Below, piece after piece: positions 28,040-36,672 of a DNA stretch of 64,000 nucleotides (the first letter of the stretch is position 1; each line of letters starts with the position of its first letter). The DNA comes from Pseudogulbenkiania subflava DSM 22618. GTDB taxonomy: Bacteria > Pseudomonadota > Gammaproteobacteria > Burkholderiales > Chromobacteriaceae. The stretch is from assembly GCF_900177275.1 (NCBI RefSeq), contig NZ_FXAG01000006.1:1-64000 (forward strand), read 5' to 3'. Below the pieces are notes generated by a model, which searched no databases, was not told the origin of the DNA, and saw only the letters and a list, made by a program, of their open reading frames with translations. The position numbers and the translations under genes were made by a program.

Positions 28040-28142
28040 CGCCACAACGACTCACCACCCTGTCGGCATTCAGTGCGGACAGGAGGCGAGGCATTTGTTT
28101 TGGAAGTAACTCTTCCATCTTTATTTATCCAAGGAGAATGCA

Positions 28143-28640
28143 ATGGCTTTTGACGCCTTCCTGAAAATCGACGGAATTCCGGGTGAAAGCACCGACGATC
28201 AACACAAAGACTGGATCGAGATCCAGTCCTTCTCCCACCTGATCGAGCAGCCGGCCCAGGCCACTGCCAGCTCGGCCGGTGGCGCCACCGCCGAACGCGT
28301 CAACCACGGCGTGTACGAAATCACCCACTTCCTGGACAAGGCCAGCCCGAAGATCTACGAAGCGTGCTGCACCGGCAAGCACATCAAGGATGTCACCATC
28401 GAGCTGTGCCGTGCCGGTGGCGACAAGGTGAAGTACATGGAGATCAAGATGGAGCAGGTGCTGATCTCCAAAGTCGTTCCGAACGGTTCGGCCAACGATG
28501 CCGGCTTCCCCAGCGAGAAGGTCAGCTTCAGCTACGGCAAGATCAAGTGGACCTACACCCAGCAGAAACGTGCCGACGGCGCCGGTGGCGGCAATGTCAG
28601 CGCAGGCTGGGATCTGACCGCCAATAAAGTCATCGCTTAA
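28143..28640 (+). CDS. hcp: TssD (Hcp), T6SS tube protein
   Basis: The 165-residue protein begins MAFDAFLKIDGIPGES and shows Hcp motifs: DWIEIQSFSH (about 23-33), GVYEITHFLDKASPKIYEACCTGKHI and the C-terminal VSFSYGKIKWTYTQQ. Hcp hexamers stack into the inner tube and can carry effectors. A strong AAGGAGA lies upstream, and a terminator follows, so it can be made at high level and may partly end the plus-arm transcript. Confidence 0.97.
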   Translation: MAFDAFLKIDGIPGESTDDQHKDWIEIQSFSHLIEQPAQATASSAGGATAERVNHGVYEITHFLDKASPKIYEACCTGKHIKDVTIELCRAGGDKVKYMEIKMEQVLISKVVPNGSANDAGFPSEKVSFSYGKIKWTYTQQKRADGAGGGNVSAGWDLTANKVIA

Positions 28641-28656
28641 TTTATTTGATGTAGAT

Positions 28657-28694
28657 AAAGGCCCGCGTCGGTAATCATGCGGGTCTTTATTTTG
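28657..28694 (+). terminator. Rho-independent terminator after hcp
   Basis: AAAGGCCCGC (28657-28666) pairs with GCGGGTCTTT (28679-28688), with one G-U pair, across a 12-base loop, followed by ATTTTG. Placed 17 bases after the hcp stop. Confidence 0.7.
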
Positions 28695-28706
28695 AAAGGA
28701 AAATTC

Positions 28707-29195
28707 ATGTTTTACAAAATCGCCTCTCTCGCTATTTGTGCCACCCTGCTCACGGGCTGTGCCGGAACCAAGCAGGCGGCTCAAAATGCGGCAATGAATG
28801 CGGCAGCGGCCCAAGACTCGCAAGGAAAGACTATTGTGGCCAAGGTCACTGCCGGGCTCGATCAGGCCACCACGAAAGTCATCGAAGAAACCGGCAACAA
28901 AACCGTCGCCAACGACCCGACGCTGATTCCCTTCGAGAAGATGAGCTCCAAGCTGACCCCCGTCACCGAGCAGCAGGTACGTGCACTGGCACCGGCTCTG
29001 GTGATCGCCAAACAAATTGTTGTCACCGGTTTTTGCAATGGGCGTGAGGTTGGCAATGCCGCTGCCGCCGCCAAAGCCAGGGCCATGGCTGTGAAAGACC
29101 TGCTGGTCGAAAGCGGTATCTCGGCCATACGCATTACCGTCCGTGCCGACACCAAGCAAAAACTGCACGCTGTTCGCATCACGTTCAATGGTTAA
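28707..29195 (+). CDS. Lipoprotein with OmpA-like C-terminal region
   Basis: From the ATG at 28707 (AAGGAAA upstream) the 162-residue protein has a lipoprotein signal with lipobox LLTG-C (about 15-19). The last about 70 residues (IVVTGFCNGREVGNAAAAAKARAMAVKDLLVESGI) resemble the helix-strand end of an OmpA-type peptidoglycan-binding domain, but the classic NxxLSxxRA motif is not intact. Because TssL lacks an OmpA domain, this protein might supply envelope anchoring; that is inference from context. It sits between hcp and the second vgrG. Confidence 0.7.
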   Translation: MFYKIASLAICATLLTGCAGTKQAAQNAAMNAAAAQDSQGKTIVAKVTAGLDQATTKVIEETGNKTVANDPTLIPFEKMSSKLTPVTEQQVRALAPALVIAKQIVVTGFCNGREVGNAAAAAKARAMAVKDLLVESGISAIRITVRADTKQKLHAVRITFNG

Positions 29196-29210
29196 TTCCT
29201 GATTGATGTC

Positions 29211-32204
29211 ATGAGCGCCCTTGATCTTCTTTCAGCTTTCGCCGCCACCTTCACCCAGGAGCAGCGCCTGCTGACCCTGCAACTGGGCGACGGCGGGCGC
29301 TGGGGCGAGACACTGCTGCCGCTCGCCGTGCACGGCGACGAAGCGGTGTCCGACAGCTACCGCTATCGCGTCGAGTGCCTGTCGCCCGATACCGGCCTCG
29401 AACTCAAGAGCCTGCTCGGCGTGCCGGTACGGCTCGGCATCGCGGGGGCGGACGGCACCGAGCAGGTGCGCTGCGGCGTGGTCAGCGCCGCCGAGGCGGT
29501 GGGTAGCGATGGCGGCTTCTCCAAGTACGCGCTCACCGTCGAGCCGCCGTTCGCGCTACTGCGTCTGCGCAAGACGTCGCGGGTGTTTCAGGACTTGTCG
29601 GTGCCCGACATCGTGCGCCAGGTGTTCGCCGAACACGCCGCCGCCAACCCGGTGTTCGCGGCGGTGCAGTCGCTCGACTTCGCCTTCGCGGGAGAACTGC
29701 CGCCGCGTAGCTATTGCTTGCAATACCGCGAGAGCGACTACGATTTCGTCGTGCGTCTGCTGCACGAGGAGGGGCTGGCCTGGCGCTTCGAACAGGGAGA
29801 GGGAGCGACCGAGCGCGGTAGCGAAGCGTCGCGAGGAAATACGCCCCAGGTGACACTGGTGGCGTTCGACGATCCCTATTCTCCGCCGCCCGCCGGGGTG
29901 GAGCGGGTGCGCTTCCACCGCCGCGACGCCACCGAGGAAGAGGACGGCCTCACCCGCTGGGACAGCACGCGCCAGATCGTCAGCGGTAGCGTGGCACTGG
30001 CGAGCTTCGACTACCAGCCGGTCGCCACCGGCCACAGCGGGGATACCAGTGCCGTCGATCAAGGCACCGACGGCGCCCGGCTGCAAAGCAGCCTGCAGGA
30101 CTACGACGTCCCGGCCCGTACTACGCTGGCGACGCCGACCAGCTCGCCCACTACGCCCGGCTGCGCCAGCAGGCGCACGATGCGCAAGCCAAGCGCTTCG
30201 ACGGCAGTGGGAGCGTACGTGGGCTGACCGCCGGGCAGTGGTTCCGGCTCGACGACCACCCGGCGCACGAGGGGGATAGCGCCGAACAGCGCGAATTCGT
30301 CGTCACGCGCCAAACCTTCCAGGCACGCAACAACCTGCCAACCGAGCTGGCACGGGCGCTGCCGGCCAGCCTTCGGCCAACGTTGACGGCCGGCGCGGAG
30401 GCCGACACGTCGGCAAGCACCGTTCCGTACCACACCACCTTCAGCGCCCAGCGCCGCGGCCTGCCGCTCACCCCGGCCTACGCCGGCACCGCGCTGGCCA
30501 AACCCACCGCCCGCGGCGCCCAGACCGCCACCGTGGTCGGCCCAGAGGGGGAAGAAATCCACACCGACCACCACGGCCGCATCAAGGTGCAGTTCCACTG
30601 GCAACGCCCGGACGAACACCCGACCATCGGTGCCAACCTCGACGACACCTCAAGCTGCTGGCTGCGCGTGGCCCTGCCCTCGGCCGGGGCCGGCTGGGGC
30701 CACCAGTTCATCCCGCGCATCGGGCAGGAAGTGCTGGTCGACTTCCTCGACGGCGACATCGACCGGCCCGTCATTATGGGAGTCCTGTACAACGGCAGCC
30801 ACCCGCCGCCCGCCTTCAGCGGCGCCGGCAGCCTGCCGGCCAACAAGACCCTGTCCGGTATCAAGAGCAAGGAACACCACGGCGGGCAGTACAACGAACT
30901 GCTGTTCGACGACACCCCCGGCGAAGTGCGCGCCAAGCTCTCGTCCGAACATGGCGCCACCCAGCTCAACCAGGGTTACCTCACTCACCCGCGCACCGCC
31001 GGCAAGGCCACCCCGCGTGGTGACGGCTTTGAACTGCGCACCGACCGCCACGGCGCCATCCGCGCCGGGCACGGCCTGCTGCTGAGCACCGAAGCGCAGA
31101 ACAGCGCCGCCGGCAAACAACTGGCACGCGACGGTGCGCAAAGCCAGCTCGATGCGGCCCTGGCACTCAGCCAATCCCTCGGCGAGACCGCCACCGCCCA
31201 ATTGGCCGACAGCGTCGAAACCGGCCCGGAAGAAATCAAGCCCGACAACAGCAAAGGGCCGAAGCAGACCGACGGCCACCTGCAGCACCATGTCGCGGCG
31301 CTGGAAGCGTGGGAAGCCGGGACCAACACCGATAAGGAATCCAAAACCGCCGCTAAAGGCGAGGGGTTGGCTCAAGCTGGTCAACAGCCCCTGATGGCCT
31401 TCTATGCCCCGGCCGGCCTGGCCGCCAGCACCCGACAACGCCTTAACGTTGGCCGCAGGCAGCAATATCGACCAGGTTGCCCAGCGCGACACGAACCAAA
31501 CCTCGGGCCGGCGCTGGCTGCACAACGTGGGGCAGCACATCAGCCTGTTCGTGGCAGGGGTGAAGGACAAGGTGAGCCTGAAGCTGATCGCGGCGAAAGG
31601 CATGGTGCAGGTCCAGGCGCAGAGCGATGCCATGGAGCTGACGGCGGACAAGGACGTGGCCATCACCTCCTGCAAGGGCAAGGTGGTGATCAGCGCCAAG
31701 CAGGACATCCTGCTCACCAGCGGCGGCGGCTACATCAAGCTGTCCGGCGGCAACATTGATATCCACTGCCCCAGCACGGTGAGCATAAAAGGAGCAGACC
31801 ATGCGCTGAGCGGGCCGGCCAGCTTGGACCTGCCGCTGCCGGTCATGCCACCGAATGAGCCGTGCAGAGGGTCTTTCAAAATCTGGCGCACGCCGGAGCG
31901 TTTGTTAAAAAACCGTCGCTATTGGCTGGTGGCCGACAATGGCAGCGAGATCAGCAGCAAGCTTGGCGATGACGGCCAAACCGGCATTCTGGGTACTCCG
32001 GAGATGGCGCAAATGACTCTGCATATCGCCGAGCTGCCCGATAACCAGCGGATCAGTGGCGACTTCCGGCAAAAGCTCTCCAAAGCCCAGGCAGTCACCC
32101 AGTTGCTGGATTGGCCAAGCCAGCAACTGGCCGGGCGATATCAGACCCCCATGTTCGACTGCGATCTGCAGCCGCCGACCTCTCCAACCAATTTGGAAGA
32201 CTGA
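29211..32204 (+). pseudogene. Second vgrG, broken by two frameshifts
   Basis: Similarity to the intact vgrG runs through three frame segments. The first frame is good from ATG 29211 to about 30115, where one base is missing in the codons for the segment matching PGQYYAGDA. The second frame, open from about 30118 through 31430, covers the OB/gp5 part and most of DUF2345. One extra C near 31431-31434 restores the first frame, which ends at 32204. The restored tail carries about 100 extra residues (RGSFKIWRTPERLLKNRRYW onward) not in the other VgrG, perhaps a docking segment for the nuclease encoded next. As read, no full VgrG can be made without two shifts; sequencing error is possible. Confidence 0.88.
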
Positions 32205-32205
32205 C

Positions 32206-33066
32206 ATGCCACAACTGGTTGGTTTGGCCATTTTTATTCTGGGCAGAATGCTCATCGTGCTGGGCCGGATTGTGGTCCAGCGGCTGATTCCCTTCATCAA
32301 GGATGTTTTCAAGTGGTTGGCACAGTATGGCCTGGAGGTAGGCAAAGACTTGCTGCTGGAGGCCATTCGCGCTGTGCTGGACCATACTGGAGGCACGATT
32401 GAAGCCTTGAAGAAGGAGATTCATCTACGCAGCTCGATGCTGCCGCGCAGCGGCAGCCCGGCACCGACTACCGGACGGCAACCACAGTACCGGCAGTATT
32501 ATCAGCAGCCCATCCCCTACCGGCCTGCCATCGTGCGGGTGCTGCTACTTGCCGATAGCCGTTACGTGCCGGGCCATAAGGAAAAGGTGGCTCCCAAAGC
32601 CGGCAAGCCGGAGGTATTGCGCACCTTGACCGACAAATTGCTGGAAGAGCTGTTCAGCAAGCAGAAACAGTTGGCGGCGACGATCTTGTTTGAACTGGCC
32701 GATTTTTATCTGGAATGGAAATCGCCGTTGAAATCCGAACTTTGGTACAAGGCAAAAGCGCCTTTCCTGGCAAAAGAGCAGTTCCGCCCAGGCCGAAACG
32801 GGCTTTCATACAAAACCCCGCCGGGGCCGGGCTACCTGTCTGCGGATATCACCATCGTCGAAGATCGATTGAAAGCGCCGACGCTGAATAATTTGTTTGC
32901 CATTGTTGAGGTTAAGTTTGCCAATGACAGTTTTGGCAAGGAACAAGAAGAAAACTATGTTGGCAGCTTTCCTAAAGTGCCGTTGGCTCTGATTCGGGTG
33001 CCCGAAGATTGTCAAGGCAGCAGCAAGCAGCCCCAAAAAGGCAGCAGCTCGGGCCGACGTAAATAG
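32206..33066 (+). CDS. T6SS nuclease effector, PD-(D/E)XK-like (VRR-NUC or Tox-REase type)
   Basis: The 286-residue protein starts at the ATG two bases after the vgrG stop; the longer frame upstream is VgrG DNA. An N-terminal hydrophobic segment (about 3-25) precedes a helical region, and the C-terminal half shows the PD-(D/E)XK pattern: Asp214 (SADITIVED), Glu235-x-Lys237 (AIVEVKF) and Gln247-x3-Tyr251. Such nucleases degrade DNA in the target cytoplasm. It is followed after 15 bases by a DUF3396 gene, the immunity family of TseT-like nucleases. The tail is Ser/Gly/Lys-rich and disordered. Confidence 0.78.
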   Translation: MPQLVGLAIFILGRMLIVLGRIVVQRLIPFIKDVFKWLAQYGLEVGKDLLLEAIRAVLDHTGGTIEALKKEIHLRSSMLPRSGSPAPTTGRQPQYRQYYQQPIPYRPAIVRVLLLADSRYVPGHKEKVAPKAGKPEVLRTLTDKLLEELFSKQKQLAATILFELADFYLEWKSPLKSELWYKAKAPFLAKEQFRPGRNGLSYKTPPGPGYLSADITIVEDRLKAPTLNNLFAIVEVKFANDSFGKEQEENYVGSFPKVPLALIRVPEDCQGSSKQPQKGSSSGRRK

Positions 33067-33081
33067 AAGGATAAATATAGC

Positions 33082-34365
33082 ATGACTCTGGATGATGACC
33101 TGCTCATGGAGTGGGCTGATGAATATCGGGCAGGCGACTTCAAACTGTCTGAGATTTACCATGGCAATGACGATGCAGGGAATGAGATCTGGCTCCACTG
33201 GGGGCTGCAAATTGGCCTGAGTTTGTATTTTCACGAGGGAAACACTCTAGCCAAACGGGAAATAGTTTGCCAACTGGCCGAAATCTTTCAGAACATTACC
33301 GGCGACGCCCTGCAATTGGTGAATTTCGGCCGTGGGGGCACGCATCGACTGGGCACTAAATATGGTTTGATTCGCGGGGAGAAAGAGAATTGGGAATCAG
33401 ATAAAACGTTTTTCCTAGAGTTATCCTCTGGTGCAAAACGCGAAACTATTACGGAGTCAACAAACTTCAGTCTATCTGCTTGTGTACGTAAGCATGATTG
33501 TCAGGCTCTATTTGAAATGCAATATCCAATGTACAGCTATTTGCGGCTGCAATGCCCGGTGGTGTGGTTTGCCGAAGGCACCAACCGCCAAGCGCTGCTG
33601 GCCCTGTTCCGCCGTGCAGTGGTGGAACTGAACGCCGAGCAGGGCTACGGTGGCATCAGCTGGTCCCTACCAATTGAAAATGCATCATGGCCTGACTTCG
33701 AATACGCCGAACATTATTTTGCCGGCCAGTTCTACGGCATGGACATCGACAAGCCATTCAAGATGACCGATGGCCACGCCACTTGCTGGCCGCTGGAATG
33801 CGGCATGCGCTCGCCAGGCTGGCTCACCATCGTCGGCCCGCGCTTGCTGGCGCGCCTCGGTGGGCGGGATGCCGTTACGGCCCAACTGGCAGATGCCGCT
33901 GGCGTCGCCTGCGAAGCGGTTGGCGAGGCGCTGTGGCTCCAGGATGGTGAACTGCCGCAGCTATACCCGGTGGAACAGGGCATTCCGCCATCGATGACAG
34001 CGATTGCCGAAGCCATCAAACCGCTACGCGCCGAGACCCTGAAGCTGATCAGCTACCCGCGCTGGGACGGCGACGAAGAAATCGACCACGTGTTCTTCAA
34101 CCTCGATAAATGTCGCCGCTGGCTGGCGCGCTTCGACCGCGATGGCGACTGGCCCAGCGCAGAACAACGGTTCTGCCGCCCCCCTGCACAACTCGATCAG
34201 CCTGCAAAACAGCGCATCCCCGGCGGCCACCCCTGCCCACAGGACGGTATCTGGTGGACTCCGGCCCAACCCGGTGCCCGCCACCATTTCACACGCGGCG
34301 AGATCATGCCGAATTTCCCGGGTTCCACCTACGGCGCGACGATCTGGTACCGCGAAGCCGAGTAA
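33082..34365 (+). CDS. DUF3396 immunity protein with shared C-terminal tail
   Basis: The 427-residue protein has a start behind AGAAGGA and a central DUF3396 region (about 125-330, with QYPMYSYLRLQCPVVWFAEG, GISWSLPIENASWPDFEYAEHYFAGQFYGMDID and SPGWLTIVG). DUF3396 proteins (TsiT type) protect against T6SS nucleases, and here the gene follows one. The last about 45 residues (HPCPQDGIWWTPAQPGAR to YGATIWYREAE) form a module repeated almost identically at the end of the broken DUF1911 gene at 35320-35458. An N-terminal about 120 residues has no family I can name. Confidence 0.82.
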   Translation: MTLDDDLLMEWADEYRAGDFKLSEIYHGNDDAGNEIWLHWGLQIGLSLYFHEGNTLAKREIVCQLAEIFQNITGDALQLVNFGRGGTHRLGTKYGLIRGEKENWESDKTFFLELSSGAKRETITESTNFSLSACVRKHDCQALFEMQYPMYSYLRLQCPVVWFAEGTNRQALLALFRRAVVELNAEQGYGGISWSLPIENASWPDFEYAEHYFAGQFYGMDIDKPFKMTDGHATCWPLECGMRSPGWLTIVGPRLLARLGGRDAVTAQLADAAGVACEAVGEALWLQDGELPQLYPVEQGIPPSMTAIAEAIKPLRAETLKLISYPRWDGDEEIDHVFFNLDKCRRWLARFDRDGDWPSAEQRFCRPPAQLDQPAKQRIPGGHPCPQDGIWWTPAQPGARHHFTRGEIMPNFPGSTYGATIWYREAE

Positions 34366-34373
34366 GCGCTGAA

Positions 34374-34907
34374 TGCACAACGTGGGCCAGCACATCAGCC
34401 TCTTCGTGGCGGGGGTGAAGGACAAGATTGCGCTCAAGCTGATCGCCGCCAAGGGGCAAGGTGCAGGTCCAGGCACAGAGGGGGGAGATGGGGCTGACGG
34501 CGGACAAGGATGTGGCCATCACCTCCTGCAAAGGCAAGGTGGTGATCAGCGCCAAGCAGGACATCCTGCTCACCAGCGGCGGTAGTTACATCCAGCTTTC
34601 AGGCGGCAACATCGACATCCACTGCCCCAGCGTGGTGAGTGAGAAGGGAGAGAGTCACGAGTTGAGTGGCGCGGCAAGCATGAACTCAGTGCTACCAATG
34701 TTGCCGCAGTCCGAACGCAAAAATAGTTTAGAGCTGGCTCATTCTTACCCCGATTTACGTCCCGTTCCCGGCGCCCCTTATGTGATCCATTTTGTCGATG
34801 GCACACAGTTGCAAGGTGTACTGGATAGCAACGGTTACGCCAAGCTCGACAATGTTCCCGAGGGACCAATCAGCGTGTATTACGGGGAAGACACCAGGAC
34901 CTATTAA
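34374..34907 (+). pseudogene. Orphan VgrG C-terminal tail (DUF2345 end), frameshifted
   Basis: Eight bases after the DUF3396 stop, VgrG sequence begins abruptly at the part matching LHNVGQHISLFVAGVKDK. One extra G near 34454 shifts the frame; the rest (VQVQAQ, then ADKDVAITSCKGKVVISAKQDILLTSGG) is in the frame ending at 34907. After DUF2345 it carries a different tail, PDLRPVPGAPYVIHFVDG to GYAKLDNVPEGPISVYYGED, resembling the transthyretin-like cargo-docking extensions of evolved VgrGs. It has no N-terminal tip part, so it looks like a displaced VgrG end left by recombination. Confidence 0.82.
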
Positions 34908-35458
34908 CCCAATGCCACGTTCCCGGACAACCCGATACCCTCTATGAAGACCTGCTCAGCTATGCACTGCCAGACCGATACGATGTGGATCACTGGTACC
35001 ACGGCGATGCCTGTCGCGACATCGTGAATAGCACTTACGGCGATGATCCGACAGAACATCTTGCGGATCTGGGCCAATACGTCAAACGCAGGTACAAAAC
35101 CAGCATGAAGGGCCTGGCCTAGCACAATACCCACCTCGAACCCAACCAGGCCGGCTACTACGGCTACTGGAGTTTCGAAGCCGGTGCCGTCGCCGTCCTT
35201 CAGGGGCTGGACGACAGCAAGCGGCGCGAATTCCCCAATTACCCGAAGGATATGATGGACTGGGCCAGGAACTTCCAGCCTGACAGCCCTGAATTCAAGC
35301 TGGACCGTTGCGAAGCCAACCACCCCTGCCCGCAAGCCGGCACTTGGTGGCCCCCGGCCAAGCCCGCCGCCCGCCGTGCCTTCGCCCAGGGCGAAGTGAT
35401 GCTCGATTTCCCCAACTCCCGCTACGGCGCCACCATCTGGTATCGCGAGGCAGAGTAA
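34908..35458 (+). pseudogene. Broken DUF1911 (PoNi-type) immunity gene
   Basis: In the frame starting at 34910 the sequence reads a DUF1911-like protein: DTLYEDLLSYALPDRYDVDHWY, then an in-frame TAG at 35120, then GYYGYWSFEAGAVAVLQGLDD and FPNYPKDMMDWARNFQ, a pattern of PoNi immunity proteins (partners of PoNe DNases). It ends with the same 45-residue tail as the DUF3396 protein (HPCPQAGTWWPPAKPAAR to YGATIWYREAE). No start codon with a ribosome-binding site is visible and the expected N-terminus is missing. No PoNe toxin gene remains beside it. Confidence 0.75.
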
Positions 35459-35851
35459 GCCTAAACGTTGGCCGCGATTTGCCCATTGCGGCCAAGCCTC
35501 CATCGTGGCTCATCGGGATTCCCAGTTGCCGAAGCGCCCCCATAGGATTGCCGGCTTAAGCAAACATCGCGTGTTGCCGGGCTGAGCAGCCTCATCGTGC
35601 CGCTATTTTGCCTTACGCATTTGCGACATTGCCCGCAACGAATACGACGTCTCTTTTTTGCATACAAAATACCATTCTTAGCCGTTCGCCACCCAGCAAG
35701 CCTCGTAGCCGGATGCCAAAAACATCAATGCCAAAGACATTTTTTGACTAAGAAAAGCGCTATTGAGCCCTTCTCCCCCCTGTGACACTCTGAGCCCGCC
35801 TACCCTCCATCACAAGGGGGGAGCGATCAAAGAGAACCGGAGGAGAATGAC
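35459..35851. other. Intergenic stretch closing the T6SS locus
   Basis: No gene is supported. An 8-bp stem, TTGGCCGC (35468-35475) with GCGGCCAA (35488-35495), follows the last remnant but lacks a T-run. The stretch from about 35590 to 35770 is less GC-rich than its surroundings. GGAGGAG at 35840 belongs to the next gene. Confidence 0.6.
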
Positions 35852-36619
35852 ATGAGAAAGACTGCACTATCGCTGTTGCTGGCTGCGTCCATGGCCCCGC
35901 TGATGGCTCAGGCGGAAACGATCCGATTCGGCATCGACGGCAACTACCCGCCCTTCGCCAAGCAGGCGGCCGACGGCCATCTGGAAGGGTTCGACGTGGA
36001 TATCGCGCTGTCGCTGTGCGAAGCGATGAAGGTGACCTGCGAGATCGTGCCGCAGGAGTGGGACGGTCTGATTCCAGCCCTCAATGCAGGCAAGTTCGAC
36101 GCCATCCTGTCGTCGATGCAGATCACCGACGAGCGCAAGAAAGCCGTCGATTTCACTAACCGCTACTACCAGACACCGAGCCGTATGGTCACCAAGAACG
36201 GCGTGGTCAAGGTCACCAAGGATGACTTCAGCGGCAAGCGCATCGGCGTGCTGCGCGCCTCGACCGAAGAGCGCTACGCCAAGGACCACTGGGGCAGGAA
36301 AGGTGTGCAGATCGTCAACTACGGCAAGGTCACCGAGGCCTTTCTCGATCTGAAAACCGAGCGACTGGACGGCGTGTTCGTCGACCAAGTGGTAGCCGAC
36401 ACCGAGTTCCTGAAGCGCGGCGGCGCGCCGGCCTATGCCTTTGCCGGTCCGGGGATTTCCGATACCAAGTATTTCGGCTACGGTGCCGGCATCGCCGTGA
36501 AGAAGGGCAACAACGCGCTGCGCGAGCGCTTGAACAAGGCGATCGAGACCATCCGCGGCAACGGCGTGTACCAGAAGGTGCAGAAGAAATACTTCAACTT
36601 CGACATTTACGGCAGCTGA
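35852..36619 (+). CDS. Periplasmic amino-acid-binding protein (Lys/Arg/Orn/His type)
   Basis: The 255-residue protein has a signal peptide (cleavage after AQA at about residue 21) and a type II periplasmic binding fold: IRFGIDGNYPPFAKQAADGHLEGFDVDIALSLCEAMKVTCE, DGLIPALNAGKFDAILSSMQIT, and GKRIGVLRAST. This is the HisJ/ArgT pattern for basic amino acids. No permease or ATPase gene is adjacent, so it may use a transporter encoded elsewhere. It lies 53 bases before a gene whose first half resembles ornithine racemase, which suggests ornithine or arginine as ligand. Confidence 0.88.
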   Translation: MRKTALSLLLAASMAPLMAQAETIRFGIDGNYPPFAKQAADGHLEGFDVDIALSLCEAMKVTCEIVPQEWDGLIPALNAGKFDAILSSMQITDERKKAVDFTNRYYQTPSRMVTKNGVVKVTKDDFSGKRIGVLRASTEERYAKDHWGRKGVQIVNYGKVTEAFLDLKTERLDGVFVDQVVADTEFLKRGGAPAYAFAGPGISDTKYFGYGAGIAVKKGNNALRERLNKAIETIRGNGVYQKVQKKYFNFDIYGS

Positions 36620-36672
36620 TAACGCCAACCGCACCGTAACCGATTCGACGTTCAACGCAGTGGAGCACAGGC

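Noticed and set aside
29211-32204. Programmed frameshifting in the second vgrG
   Set aside because: The shift sites have no slippery heptamer or downstream pseudoknot that I can see, and the intact vgrG does not use shifts; simple mutation or sequencing error is more likely.
35597-35785. A 62-codon frame in the gap before the amino-acid-binding protein
   Set aside because: No ribosome-binding site, no recognisable content; Cys/His-rich composition looks random.
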